From Acidobacteriota bacterium (GTDB taxonomy: Bacteria > Acidobacteriota > Holophagae > Holophagales > Holophagaceae): a stretch of DNA of 64,000 nucleotides. This document shows, piece by piece, positions 1-7,005 of this stretch. The stretch is taken from positions 62,001-126,000 of the forward strand of contig JACPYP010000006.1 of assembly GCA_016195985.1 (NCBI GenBank), given 5' to 3'. The translations under genes were made by a program, and so were the position numbers. How positions within the stretch are numbered: the stretch's first letter is position 1; every line of letters starts with the position of its first letter. The notes under the pieces were generated by a model that saw nothing but the letters and a program-made list of their open reading frames with translations, was not told the origin of the DNA and ran no database searches.

Positions 1-750
1 GAAGAGGCCTCCGAAGCCCACAAAAAGCTGCTGGCTCATTTCCCCGGCGAGCTGTCGCAGGCCGAGAAAGCCCAGGGGTCCGCGCTCACCTACCAGGTGG
101 GCATGGCCAAGGTGGAGGCCGACCAGTTCAAGGATGCGGCCCAGATCTTCCAGCAGGTCATCAAGGACGAGCCGGATTTCGTGCCGGCCTACCTGAGCCT
201 GGGCCGCTGCATGATCCTGCAGGACCAGGAAGCCCAGGGCCTGGAAATCCTCCTCGAGGGTTTCCGTAAGACCGGCGAAGGCACTTTCCTGCAGGAGATG
301 GAAGACTACTTCATCCAGCTGGGACGGCCCGAGGACGGACTGGCGCTCCTGCGCCGGGTGGCGGCCACCTCCAGGCACGCCACCACCGCCAAATTCTTCC
401 TGGGCAAGATGCTCTACCGCCTCGAAATCCTCGACGAGGCCCTGGATCTCTTCCAGGAAGTCCGCAGCCAGGTGGTCTACAGTCCCATCCTGTTCTTCTT
501 CATGGCGAAGATCCACAGCCGGCGCGCCCGCCTGGACGCCGCCCTGAACGAGTACCGCCAGCTGCTGCGCAACCTGGGCGTGCTTAAGCTGCGCTACGAA
601 TGCGCCGTCTGCGGCCACCGCACCCAGGACTACACCGATCGCTGCGAAAGCTGCGGCAGCTGGAACAGCGGCCATTTCCTCTTCAAGGAAAGCGACCTCC
701 CCGAAGGCCCCATCCGCGCCGAGTCAGGCAGCTGGATCGCCATGCTCTGA
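1..750 (+). CDS. LapB-like TPR protein with C-terminal zinc-ribbon (5' end outside window)
   Basis: The reading frame is open to the left edge, so this is the C-terminal 249 residues of a longer protein. It is built from helical TPR-type repeats (for example around FVPAYLSLGRCMILQD and TTAKFFLGKMLYRLEILDEA). A small metal-binding domain near the end has two cysteine pairs, CAVCGH and CESCGSW. This TPR plus rubredoxin-like arrangement is that of LapB/YciM, the inner-membrane adaptor that controls LpxC turnover and lipopolysaccharide level. The N-terminal membrane anchor expected for LapB would lie outside the window, so membrane location cannot be checked. The assignment to the LapB family rests on architecture, not on a search. 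Confidence 0.7.
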   Translation, partial: EEASEAHKKLLAHFPGELSQAEKAQGSALTYQVGMAKVEADQFKDAAQIFQQVIKDEPDFVPAYLSLGRCMILQDQEAQGLEILLEGFRKTGEGTFLQEMEDYFIQLGRPEDGLALLRRVAATSRHATTAKFFLGKMLYRLEILDEALDLFQEVRSQVVYSPILFFFMAKIHSRRARLDAALNEYRQLLRNLGVLKLRYECAVCGHRTQDYTDRCESCGSWNSGHFLFKESDLPEGPIRAESGSWIAML

Positions 751-799
751 GCCGCTCCGGTTTTTCCAAGCGCCGGAATCCAGCCTCCGTACAGCACAA

Positions 800-858
800 G
801 GGGCGCCCCCCGGCGCCCCCACCACTGTATGCTTAAAATAAGCCTCATCAGTGGTTTT
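800..858 (+). terminator. probable terminator region after the TPR protein
   Basis: Two hairpins lie in the 125 bp between this rightward gene and the end of the leftward gene at 876. The first is GGGGCGC/GCGCCCC (800-806 with 813-819), without a T tract. The second is ACCACTG/CAGTGGT (821-827 with 849-855), with an inner GCTT/AAGC stem, and it is followed by TTTT. The second has the form of a Rho-independent terminator for the rightward gene. Confidence 0.55.
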
Positions 859-875
859 CGTGCAGTTGCATGCCC

Positions 876-1361
876 TTAGGCGATGGCCTGTCGAATATCG
901 AACAGAAGGCGCTTCAGCTCCAGCTCCGAGAGTTGAAGGGGCACCTGCTGCTTGACCTCATCCTTGCGGTAGAAGGCAATGCGCTTCACCACGATCTTGT
1001 TCTTGCCGATGCTGATCTCGTTGAACTGGATCTGGGTGTCGTCCTTGTAGGGCGGCAGGCTCCGCAGCTGGATGTACATCCCCCTGCGGTCGTGGTCCAC
1101 GATCTCCAGGCGTTCGCGCAGGTAGTTCACCTGCTCGGAAAGCTGTTCGGCCTTGGTCTTCAGCTTCGCGAAGCTGAGCTTCTTGGGGGCGTGGCGCTCC
1201 AGCACCATCTCGCCAAGCTGCACACCGTTGTCCTCGCGGCGGAGGAAGCCATCCAGGGTGCCGTCCAGCTCCACATCCGTCTGGTGGAAGGTCTCGAACC
1301 CTTGGAACTCGCCAGGGAGGACAGAGTCGTCATAGCGCTTGGCTTTGCGGGACAGCTTCAT
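876..1361 (-). CDS. hypothetical protein with central coiled coil
   Basis: A 161-residue soluble protein I do not recognise. Residues about 60-95 (KKLSFAKLKTKAEQLSEQ onward) are heptad-like and probably form a coiled coil. The C-terminal third is rich in beta-type segments and ends in an amphipathic helix (LSELELKRLLFDIRQAIA). There is no signal peptide or membrane segment. The ATG is preceded by TGAGGTG at a good distance, which supports this start. It is the last gene of the leftward series that begins with the PpiC-like foldase, but 186 bp separate it from the nuclease gene upstream, so it may have its own promoter. Function unknown. Confidence 0.6.
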   Translation of the reverse strand: MKLSRKAKRYDDSVLPGEFQGFETFHQTDVELDGTLDGFLRREDNGVQLGEMVLERHAPKKLSFAKLKTKAEQLSEQVNYLRERLEIVDHDRRGMYIQLRSLPPYKDDTQIQFNEISIGKNKIVVKRIAFYRKDEVKQQVPLQLSELELKRLLFDIRQAIA

Positions 1362-1547
1362 GGAACACCTCAGGGGACTGCCCTCTAGAGCCAGAGCCGT
1401 GCCAGGAATTTTCTACCCCAATGAAAGAGTTACAGGCCTTGAGTTGTCAGCACTTCCTCATGGGGTTTGCCCAGCGAGAGCTGCCCAGCGCCCCATGAAT
1501 CAGCCATTTATTCATGTCCACAAATGGTCAGGCAGAAACGAACCTGT

Positions 1548-2546
1548 TCAATTCCGGACGCTTTCCTCCCCGCTCGGCACCCCGGCCCACCGTCTCAGGT
1601 AGACCATGCGATCCAGAGCCCGGCTGTAGGGGCTCCATGCCCCGGTTCCCGCGTCGCCTTGCAGGGCCCGGAACATGACCTCCAGTTTTCCGTCCAGGTC
1701 GTCCAGGTAGTGGACCAGCAAAGCCTCCGGCGTCTTGGGCAGAACGGGCGATCCGAATTCCAGACGGCCATGGTGGCTAAGCACGACGTGCAGGATGTGC
1801 AGGCGCAGTTCCTCGGGGAAACCGGGGATCTTGCCCACCGCCCGGCTGATCCATTCGGACTCCATGGCGATGTGGCCGAGGAGGTTGCCGGCGTCCGTGT
1901 AGCCGAAACTGCGCTGGTAGCTCAGTTCCGCCGTTTTGCCCACGTCGTGGAGCAGGACGCCCGCCACCACCAGGTCGCGGTTCAGGCCCGGGTAGTGGGT
2001 GCAGGCCCGCTCAGCCATGCCCAGAACCGACAGGGTGTGCTCCAGCAGGCCGCCCAGGAAAGCGTGGTGCATGGACTTGGCCGCGGGTGCCAGGGCAAAG
2101 GCGGCCCGCAGCTCCGCATCCTCCACAAAGAGCGCCTTCAGAAGCGCCTGGATCCAGGGATCCCGCACCGAGGCCAGCACGGCATCCAGCTCCGCCAGCA
2201 TCTCCGGCACGGGCCGCGCGCTCACGGGGAAGAAGGCCGAAAAATCGCCCACCTCCGAATCCGCCGCGAAGCGGACCTTGTCCAGCTTCATCTGGAGGCG
2301 GCCGTTGTAGGTGGTGACCGCGCCCTTCACCCGCAGAAAGACATCGGCCTGGATGGCATCCATGTCCCCCTCGATGGCCCGGATATCCCAGAGGAAGGCC
2401 TTCAGATCGCCCGAGGCGTCCGCCAGCTTCAGCTCCAGGTACTCGCTGCCTTTGGCGCTGACCTTGTAGGCGGCCTCCTGGGCCAGGAGGAATCCCTGGA
2501 AGGCCTCCCCCTCCTTGAGGTTCCGAATGAGGGGCTGATCGGGCAT
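1548..2546 (-). CDS. YhaM-like 3'-5' exoribonuclease (OB-fold plus HD domain)
   Basis: 332 residues. The N-terminal part (about 1-110) looks like an OB-fold nucleic-acid-binding domain (YLELKLADASGDLKAFLWD, then FLRVKGAVTTYNGRLQMKLD). It is followed by an HD phosphohydrolase domain with HHAFLGGLLEHTLSV, the metal-binding pair in VVAGVLLHDVGKTAEL, and HVVLSHHG. OB plus HD in this order is the hallmark of the YhaM/CBF1 family, which degrades RNA or single-stranded DNA 3' to 5'. The gene lies 50 bp downstream of the S4-domain gene on the same strand, so it is probably part of the same leftward unit. Family assignment is firm; the natural substrate is inferred. Confidence 0.85.
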   Translation of the reverse strand: MPDQPLIRNLKEGEAFQGFLLAQEAAYKVSAKGSEYLELKLADASGDLKAFLWDIRAIEGDMDAIQADVFLRVKGAVTTYNGRLQMKLDKVRFAADSEVGDFSAFFPVSARPVPEMLAELDAVLASVRDPWIQALLKALFVEDAELRAAFALAPAAKSMHHAFLGGLLEHTLSVLGMAERACTHYPGLNRDLVVAGVLLHDVGKTAELSYQRSFGYTDAGNLLGHIAMESEWISRAVGKIPGFPEELRLHILHVVLSHHGRLEFGSPVLPKTPEALLVHYLDDLDGKLEVMFRALQGDAGTGAWSPYSRALDRMVYLRRWAGVPSGEESVRN

Positions 2547-2596
2547 AGGAACTCCGGGGCCCCCCAGGACGGATCCCGGTGGAGCGCAATCGCTAT

Positions 2597-2920
2597 CTAA
2601 TGGTTTCGCGGGGCCTTGGGCGGCGGCGCGAAGGGATCCTCGTCGCCCCAGCCCAGTTCCAGGGGGATGCGCTTGTCTTCCAGCACCTCAAAGAGCGACC
2701 ACTGGTCCGCCTTCTTCACGTTGCCTTCCGGCAGGGCCAGCACCCGGACCTTCAACACGCGGTTGTAGAGCGGGAATTCCAGCTCATCCTCGGCCTTCAC
2801 GTCCTGGCTGGCTTTCCGGGGAACGCCGTTCACCCGCACCATCCCCTCGTCGCAGAGCTGGTTGGCCAGCTCGCGCCGCTTGATGAGCAGGCTCTTCTTC
2901 AGGAAGGCGTCAAGACGCAT
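2597..2920 (-). CDS. S4-domain RNA-binding protein (Hsp15/RqcP-like)
   Basis: 107 residues beginning directly with an S4 domain: MRLDAFLKKSLLIKRRELAN and then GMVRVNGVPRKASQDVKAED, the typical alpha-L RNA-binding fold. The C-terminal 50 residues lack a recognised domain and end in a proline-rich tail. Small stand-alone S4 proteins of this type (Hsp15, RqcP) bind stalled 50S subunits carrying peptidyl-tRNA and act in ribosome-associated quality control. That role is inferred from the family. The gene starts four bases downstream of the SurA-like gene, so it is very likely co-transcribed with the two foldase genes. Confidence 0.8.
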   Translation of the reverse strand: MRLDAFLKKSLLIKRRELANQLCDEGMVRVNGVPRKASQDVKAEDELEFPLYNRVLKVRVLALPEGNVKKADQWSLFEVLEDKRIPLELGWGDEDPFAPPPKAPRNH

Positions 2921-2924
2921 GGCC

Positions 2925-3917
2925 TCAGCCTTTCAGGATCTCGTCCTTGGGCACCAGGTAGCGGATGTTGGCTCGCATGCGCAGGTTGGACAGGTATTGC
3001 TCGATGGCGTTCTGGGCCTTGGGTTCCTGCAGCTTCTCCAAGATCTTGGCCTTCACATCGGAGAAGGCCTTCACCGGAGCGTCTTCCAGCGAGATGAGCT
3101 GGATCAGGTAGATGTCCTTGTCCGTCTCGATGGGCGCCGACACTTCATCGGGCTTCATCTTGAGGGCCGTGCCCTCGATGCTGGCCCGCAGGAAGCCCAG
3201 GTTCATCCAGCCCAGGTCGCCGCCCGTGGCCTTGCTGGGGCTGGTGGAGTGGAGGCGCGCCAGTTCCTCGAAGGACTTCCCCCCCTTCAACTCCGCCTGG
3301 ATGGTTTCCACCTTCTTCCGGGCCTCCGCCAGTTCCTCGGGCGTGGCGCCCTTGGCGATCACCAGCTCGCGGATGCGGAAGCGGCTCGGCAGCCGGTACT
3401 CGTCCTTGTGGTCTTCGTAATAGGCGCGCAGCTCATTGTCTTCCACCGCCACCTTGGAGAACACTTCCCGCTGCAGCACGAACTGCTGGATGGCCTGCTG
3501 TTTCTGGCGCTTCATGAATTCGGGAAGGCCGATGCCCAGGCTCCCCTTGAGGGCCCGTTCCAGATCGGCGTCCGTGGCGAAATTGTTCTCCTTCTTGATG
3601 CCGTCGATGCTGGCGCGGACGTACTCGTCCGTGACGGGGGAGCCCAGTTCGGCGCCCTTGTCTTCCAGCAGGAAGGCATCCACGAGCCCCGACAGAGTCT
3701 TCTCCCGGGCATCGCGCAGCTTCTCGTCCAATTCCTTGCCCGAGAACTGGCGGTAGAGGGCGGCGTGCTGCTGCTCCACCGCCTGGCCCAGGCTCCGCCG
3801 GGTGATGATGTGCTTGTTCACCACCACGAGGATCTCCTCGCGGACATCGGGCTTGGTGTCTGCCACCAGGGCAGGTGCGGCCAACAGCAGGGCCAGCGCG
3901 GTCGCAGTCAGCTTCAA
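2925..3917 (-). CDS. SurA-like periplasmic peptidyl-prolyl isomerase/chaperone
   Basis: 330 residues with a signal peptide (MKLTATALALLLAAPALVAD). A SurA-type helical chaperone region (about 25-165, including EEILVVVNKHIITRRSLGQA) is followed by one parvulin domain (about 180-280, with RFRIRELVIAKGA, SFEELARLHS, GGDLGWMNLG and YLIQLISLEDA). It should act in the periplasm on outer-membrane protein precursors. Only one parvulin domain is visible, whereas E. coli SurA has two. The start overlaps the stop of the PpiC-like gene by four bases (ATGA), which indicates translational coupling of the two foldases. Confidence 0.85.
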   Translation of the reverse strand: MKLTATALALLLAAPALVADTKPDVREEILVVVNKHIITRRSLGQAVEQQHAALYRQFSGKELDEKLRDAREKTLSGLVDAFLLEDKGAELGSPVTDEYVRASIDGIKKENNFATDADLERALKGSLGIGLPEFMKRQKQQAIQQFVLQREVFSKVAVEDNELRAYYEDHKDEYRLPSRFRIRELVIAKGATPEELAEARKKVETIQAELKGGKSFEELARLHSTSPSKATGGDLGWMNLGFLRASIEGTALKMKPDEVSAPIETDKDIYLIQLISLEDAPVKAFSDVKAKILEKLQEPKAQNAIEQYLSNLRMRANIRYLVPKDEILKG

Positions 3918-4957
3918 TTGGCACCTCCCTGCGCGCCTTCAGGCGTCTTGGCGGATTCGGGGGCGGCCTTGGGAGTTGCCGCCGGCGCCTTGGCCGGAGC
4001 CGCCTTGGGCTCGGGCTTCATCAGCTCGAAGGGGATCTCCTTGCGGAGACCGTCCATCAGTTCGTTCCACACGATGGCCTGGCGCTCCTGCTGAGCCATC
4101 CTCTCGGCGCCCTGCTTCGCTTCCTCGAAGGGCATCTGGCGGGACGGCTTGCGGCTTTCCACCTTGATCAGGTGGTAGCCGAACTGGGTCTTCACAGGCG
4201 CGCCCACCTCGCCCAGAGCCTGGCTGCGGGCCGCGGCTCCAAATTCGGACACCCACTTCGCGGGATCCCCGTCGGCGTAAAGCCCGCCGTTGTCCTTGCT
4301 GCCGGGATCGTCGCTGTAGGTCTTGGCCAGGTCCTCGAACTTGGCGCCGCCCTTCAGTTCCCCCTGCACTTTGGCGATCTTGGCCTTGGCCTCCTCGTCC
4401 GTCAGGCCGGGCTGGCCTTCGCCCTGCTTCACGGACACCAGGATGTGCCGCAGGGACACCAGTTCGGGCTGCTTGAAGCGCTCGGGATGCTTGTCGTAGT
4501 AGGCCTTCACGTCCGCCTCGGCCACCACCAGCCTCTTCTGCAGCCCCTCGCCCTCCTTGGTGAGGAACTCGCGGGCCAGCAGATCGTCCTTGGCCCGGTC
4601 CAACCCGCGGACGTAGCTGGGCGTCTTGTCCAGTCCCAGGCGCTTGGCCTTCACGGAGAGCAGCTTGCTCTCGGCCATGCGCTTGACGAACTCCTCCTTG
4701 CCGCCCTGGAACATGAGGAGCTGCATCTGCTCCTGCTGGCCCAGCAAGCGGAAGGCCGCCTGGAAATCCTCTTCGGTGATCACCTCGCCGCCCACGCGGG
4801 CCAGCACGGGAGACTTGTCCGCCGCGGGCGCAGGTGCCGCCTTCGCGCCTGCCTTGGTTTTGGCCGCGGTCTTGGCCGGAGCTTTGGCGGTCGTTTTCGC
4901 GGGTTCCTGGGCGACGACACCAAGGGCGAGAAGGGAAATCAGAGAGACACGAAGCAT
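3914..4957 (-). CDS. parvulin-type peptidyl-prolyl isomerase (PpiC/PrsA-like)
   Basis: 347 residues. An N-terminal signal peptide (MLRVSLISLLALGVVAQE) is followed by a low-complexity Ala/Lys/Pro segment (about 20-50), a SurA_N-like helical region, and a parvulin domain around 180-290 (LVSLRHILVSVKQGE, KFEDLAKTYSDDPGSKDNGG, GYHLIKVESRKPSRQ). The tail is again Ala/Pro/Lys rich. It is a secreted folding catalyst for envelope proteins. AAGGA lies five bases before the ATG. It is first in the leftward series PpiC, SurA-like, S4, YhaM-like. The alanine/lysine-rich linkers suggest a flexible tether. Confidence 0.85.
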   Translation of the reverse strand: MLRVSLISLLALGVVAQEPAKTTAKAPAKTAAKTKAGAKAAPAPAADKSPVLARVGGEVITEEDFQAAFRLLGQQEQMQLLMFQGGKEEFVKRMAESKLLSVKAKRLGLDKTPSYVRGLDRAKDDLLAREFLTKEGEGLQKRLVVAEADVKAYYDKHPERFKQPELVSLRHILVSVKQGEGQPGLTDEEAKAKIAKVQGELKGGAKFEDLAKTYSDDPGSKDNGGLYADGDPAKWVSEFGAAARSQALGEVGAPVKTQFGYHLIKVESRKPSRQMPFEEAKQGAERMAQQERQAIVWNELMDGLRKEIPFELMKPEPKAAPAKAPAATPKAAPESAKTPEGAQGGAN

Positions 4958-5022
4958 GGTTTTCCTTGGTCCAGTGGGCGCTAAGCCGTCATTTTTAAGT
5001 TATCTATCAGGATCGCATGTCG

Positions 5023-5084
5023 GCGGCATAAGGGGCCGTAGCTGAACCGCCCTCAAAAGCTCAGGGCGGTTCCGGACGGCCCCT
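5023..5084. terminator. two-tier hairpin at the end of the Bax-inhibitor-like gene
   Basis: An outer stem AGGGGCCGT/ACGGCCCCT (5031-5039 with 5076-5084) encloses an inner stem AACCGCCCT/AGGGCGGTT. The stop codon of the leftward gene ending at 5083 lies in the outer arm. No T run follows, so this may be a terminator or an mRNA-stabilising hairpin. The first 18 bases (5023-5040) recur exactly at 58784-58801, also beside a hairpin with a GGGGCCG stem. Confidence 0.6.
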
Positions 5085-5808
5085 AACGGCGCCGTCCGCC
5101 GAGCAGGTTCATCAGCGAGATGAAGATGTTGTAGAGGCTCACGAAAAGGGACAGGGCGAAACCGGCGGGATCGCCGAAATCATTGGTGCGCAGCATGGTC
5201 GAGGTGTCCCAGAGCAGCTTGGCCGAGCAGGCGATGACCGCCACGCCGGAAATAATCATGCTGAAGCCCTGCAGGTTGAAGATCCAAGCCGCGAGGCCCC
5301 CGAAAAACATCACCGCGATGCCCACGATGACGAAGTTGCGCAGGAAGCTGAAATCCTTCTTCGTGACGAAAGCCGTGATGGTCAGGGTCAAAAAGACCAC
5401 TCCCGTGAGGCCGAAGGCAACGAAAACCACAGCGATTCCAGCATTGGCGGCGACCGCCAATCCAACGATGCCTGCCACGAAACCGGAAATAAGGGTAAAC
5501 AGGCTGTAGGCCAGTATGTTGAGAGGCTTCCTGCGGCTGACGGCGGACGCAAAGAAAATGGCCCCCATCTGGGCGAGAAAGAGGACCAGCATGAAGCCGC
5601 GCCCTCCGCCCCGGGCCAGGGGCACCCAGAAGGGGACAGACAGAAAGGCGATGGCGGCCCCCAGGGCCGCAACGGCGAATCCGCCCATGAGCCACAGGTA
5701 GACGCTTCGGACAAAATCAACCCTGGACCGGGTCCCTTCCGAAGCTCCTTGCCACGACTGCTGAAGATCCATGCCACGCTCCAAGGGAGATCCGAACGCG
5801 GATCCCAC
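5083..5808 (-). CDS. Bax inhibitor-1/YccA family membrane protein
   Basis: 241 residues with seven hydrophobic segments (for example SVYLWLMGGFAVAALGAAIA, ILAYSLFTLISGFVAGIVGL, NFVIVGIAVMFFGGLAAWIF and FALSLFVSLYNIFISLMNLL). Their pattern, with the SLYNIFISLMNLLG end, matches the BI-1/YccA (UPF0005) family. E. coli YccA modulates the FtsH protease, and other members are calcium-leak channels; which role applies here is not shown. The start given is a GTG with TAGGA six bases upstream. An ATG at 5772 with GGAG is nearly as good and would remove 12 residues. The gene is divergent from bioF. Confidence 0.85.
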   Translation of the reverse strand: MGSAFGSPLERGMDLQQSWQGASEGTRSRVDFVRSVYLWLMGGFAVAALGAAIAFLSVPFWVPLARGGGRGFMLVLFLAQMGAIFFASAVSRRKPLNILAYSLFTLISGFVAGIVGLAVAANAGIAVVFVAFGLTGVVFLTLTITAFVTKKDFSFLRNFVIVGIAVMFFGGLAAWIFNLQGFSMIISGVAVIACSAKLLWDTSTMLRTNDFGDPAGFALSLFVSLYNIFISLMNLLGGRRR

Positions 5809-5862
5809 TCAGATCCTAACATTCCCCCACCTTATCCCTGCCGCGACCCTTCCCGAGGTTCC

Positions 5863-7005
5863 GTGATCCCTCCTCCCTGGCAAGCGCGTCTCCGCCAGCA
5901 GGCCCAACATCGTCAAGCCTTGGGCCGTGACCGGACCATCCATCCGGCCGCCGGGGTGGATGTCTGTTCCAACGATTATCTGGGCCTTCGACGGGATCCC
6001 CGCCTGGCCGAGGCCGCGGCCCAGGCCGCCCTGCGCCACGGCGCCGGCGCCGGAGCGGCCCGCCTGCTGCGCGGCACCTGCGAACTCCACGAAGCCCTCG
6101 AGGCGGCCTTGGCCCAGTGGAAGGGCCAGGAGGCCTGCCTGCTCTTCAACACCGGCTACCAGGCCAACGCGACCCTGATCCCCGCCCTGGCCGGCAGGGG
6201 CGACGCGGTGTTTTCCGATGCCCTCAACCACGCCTCGCTGGTGGACGGCTGCCGCATGGCCCGGGCCGGCGGCGCTCACGTGGGCGTGTTCCGGCACCTG
6301 GATCTCGATGATCTGGAAGCCCAGATGAAGACCTGGCGATCCGCATCGCCCGCCGGAGCCCTGGCCCTGGTGGCCACGGATGCCGTGTTCAGCATGGATG
6401 GCGATGCCGCCGCCCTTCCGGCCCTCCTCGATCTTTGCGGACGGCACGAGGCCCTGCTGCTGGTGGACGAGGCCCACGCCACGGGGCTCCTGGGGGCGGA
6501 TGGCGCGGGTCTGGCCCAGCTCCAGGGCGTCCACGGGCGCGTTCCCCTGATCATGGGCACCCTCGGCAAGGCCCTGGGCGCCTTCGGCGCCTTCGTTTGC
6601 TGCGACCGGCTGCTGAGGGACCGGCTGCTCAACTCGGCCCGGGGATTCATTTTCTCCACGGCCCTGCCTCCCCCCGTGCTGGGCGCGGCCCTGGAGGGGA
6701 TCCGCCTCGCCCGTGCCGAGCCATGGCGCCGGGAGCGGGCGCTCGGCCTCGCCCAACGCCTGCGCCAGGCCCTCGGCCGGCCCGACCAGGCCTCCGCCAT
6801 CGTGCCCGTGCCCGTGGGCGCGGACGCCGAGGCCGTCCGCCTGGCAGAGGCGCTGCAGGGGCTAGGCTACGACGTGCGGGCCGTGCGTCCGCCCACGGTG
6901 CCGGAAGGCTCCGCCCGCCTGCGCATCACCACGGGAGCCCACCTGGCGGACGAGGAGCTGGATGGACTCCTTGAAGCCCTCCGGCAGGTCCGGAGCGGCC
7001 ATTGA
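5863..7005 (+). CDS. bioF: 8-amino-7-oxononanoate synthase
   Basis: 380 residues of the PLP-dependent alpha-oxoamine synthase family, which condenses pimeloyl thioester with alanine in biotin synthesis. Visible signatures are VCSNDYLGLRRDPRL at the N terminus, GAGAARLLRGTCELHEALE, the PLP-contact region LLLVDEAHATGLLGADGAG, and the Schiff-base lysine in MGTLGKALGAFGAF. The GTG at 5863 is chosen because GAGG lies five bases before it and the length then fits BioF; the frame is open further upstream. bioF abuts the convergent kinase gene with no spacer and is separated from bioD and bioA by that kinase and a TPR gene. Confidence 0.92.
   Translation: MIPPPWQARLRQQAQHRQALGRDRTIHPAAGVDVCSNDYLGLRRDPRLAEAAAQAALRHGAGAGAARLLRGTCELHEALEAALAQWKGQEACLLFNTGYQANATLIPALAGRGDAVFSDALNHASLVDGCRMARAGGAHVGVFRHLDLDDLEAQMKTWRSASPAGALALVATDAVFSMDGDAAALPALLDLCGRHEALLLVDEAHATGLLGADGAGLAQLQGVHGRVPLIMGTLGKALGAFGAFVCCDRLLRDRLLNSARGFIFSTALPPPVLGAALEGIRLARAEPWRRERALGLAQRLRQALGRPDQASAIVPVPVGADAEAVRLAEALQGLGYDVRAVRPPTVPEGSARLRITTGAHLADEELDGLLEALRQVRSGH

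Noticed and set aside
870-1388. Long rightward frame opposite the coiled-coil protein gene
   Set aside because: Lies wholly over the leftward gene, has no ribosome site, and the translation is a Leu/Val/His-rich product typical of the complement of a GC-rich gene.
2862-4984. Large rightward frames over the SurA-like and PpiC-like genes
   Set aside because: They mirror the codon pattern of the foldase genes, whose signal peptides, domains and overlaps are clear.
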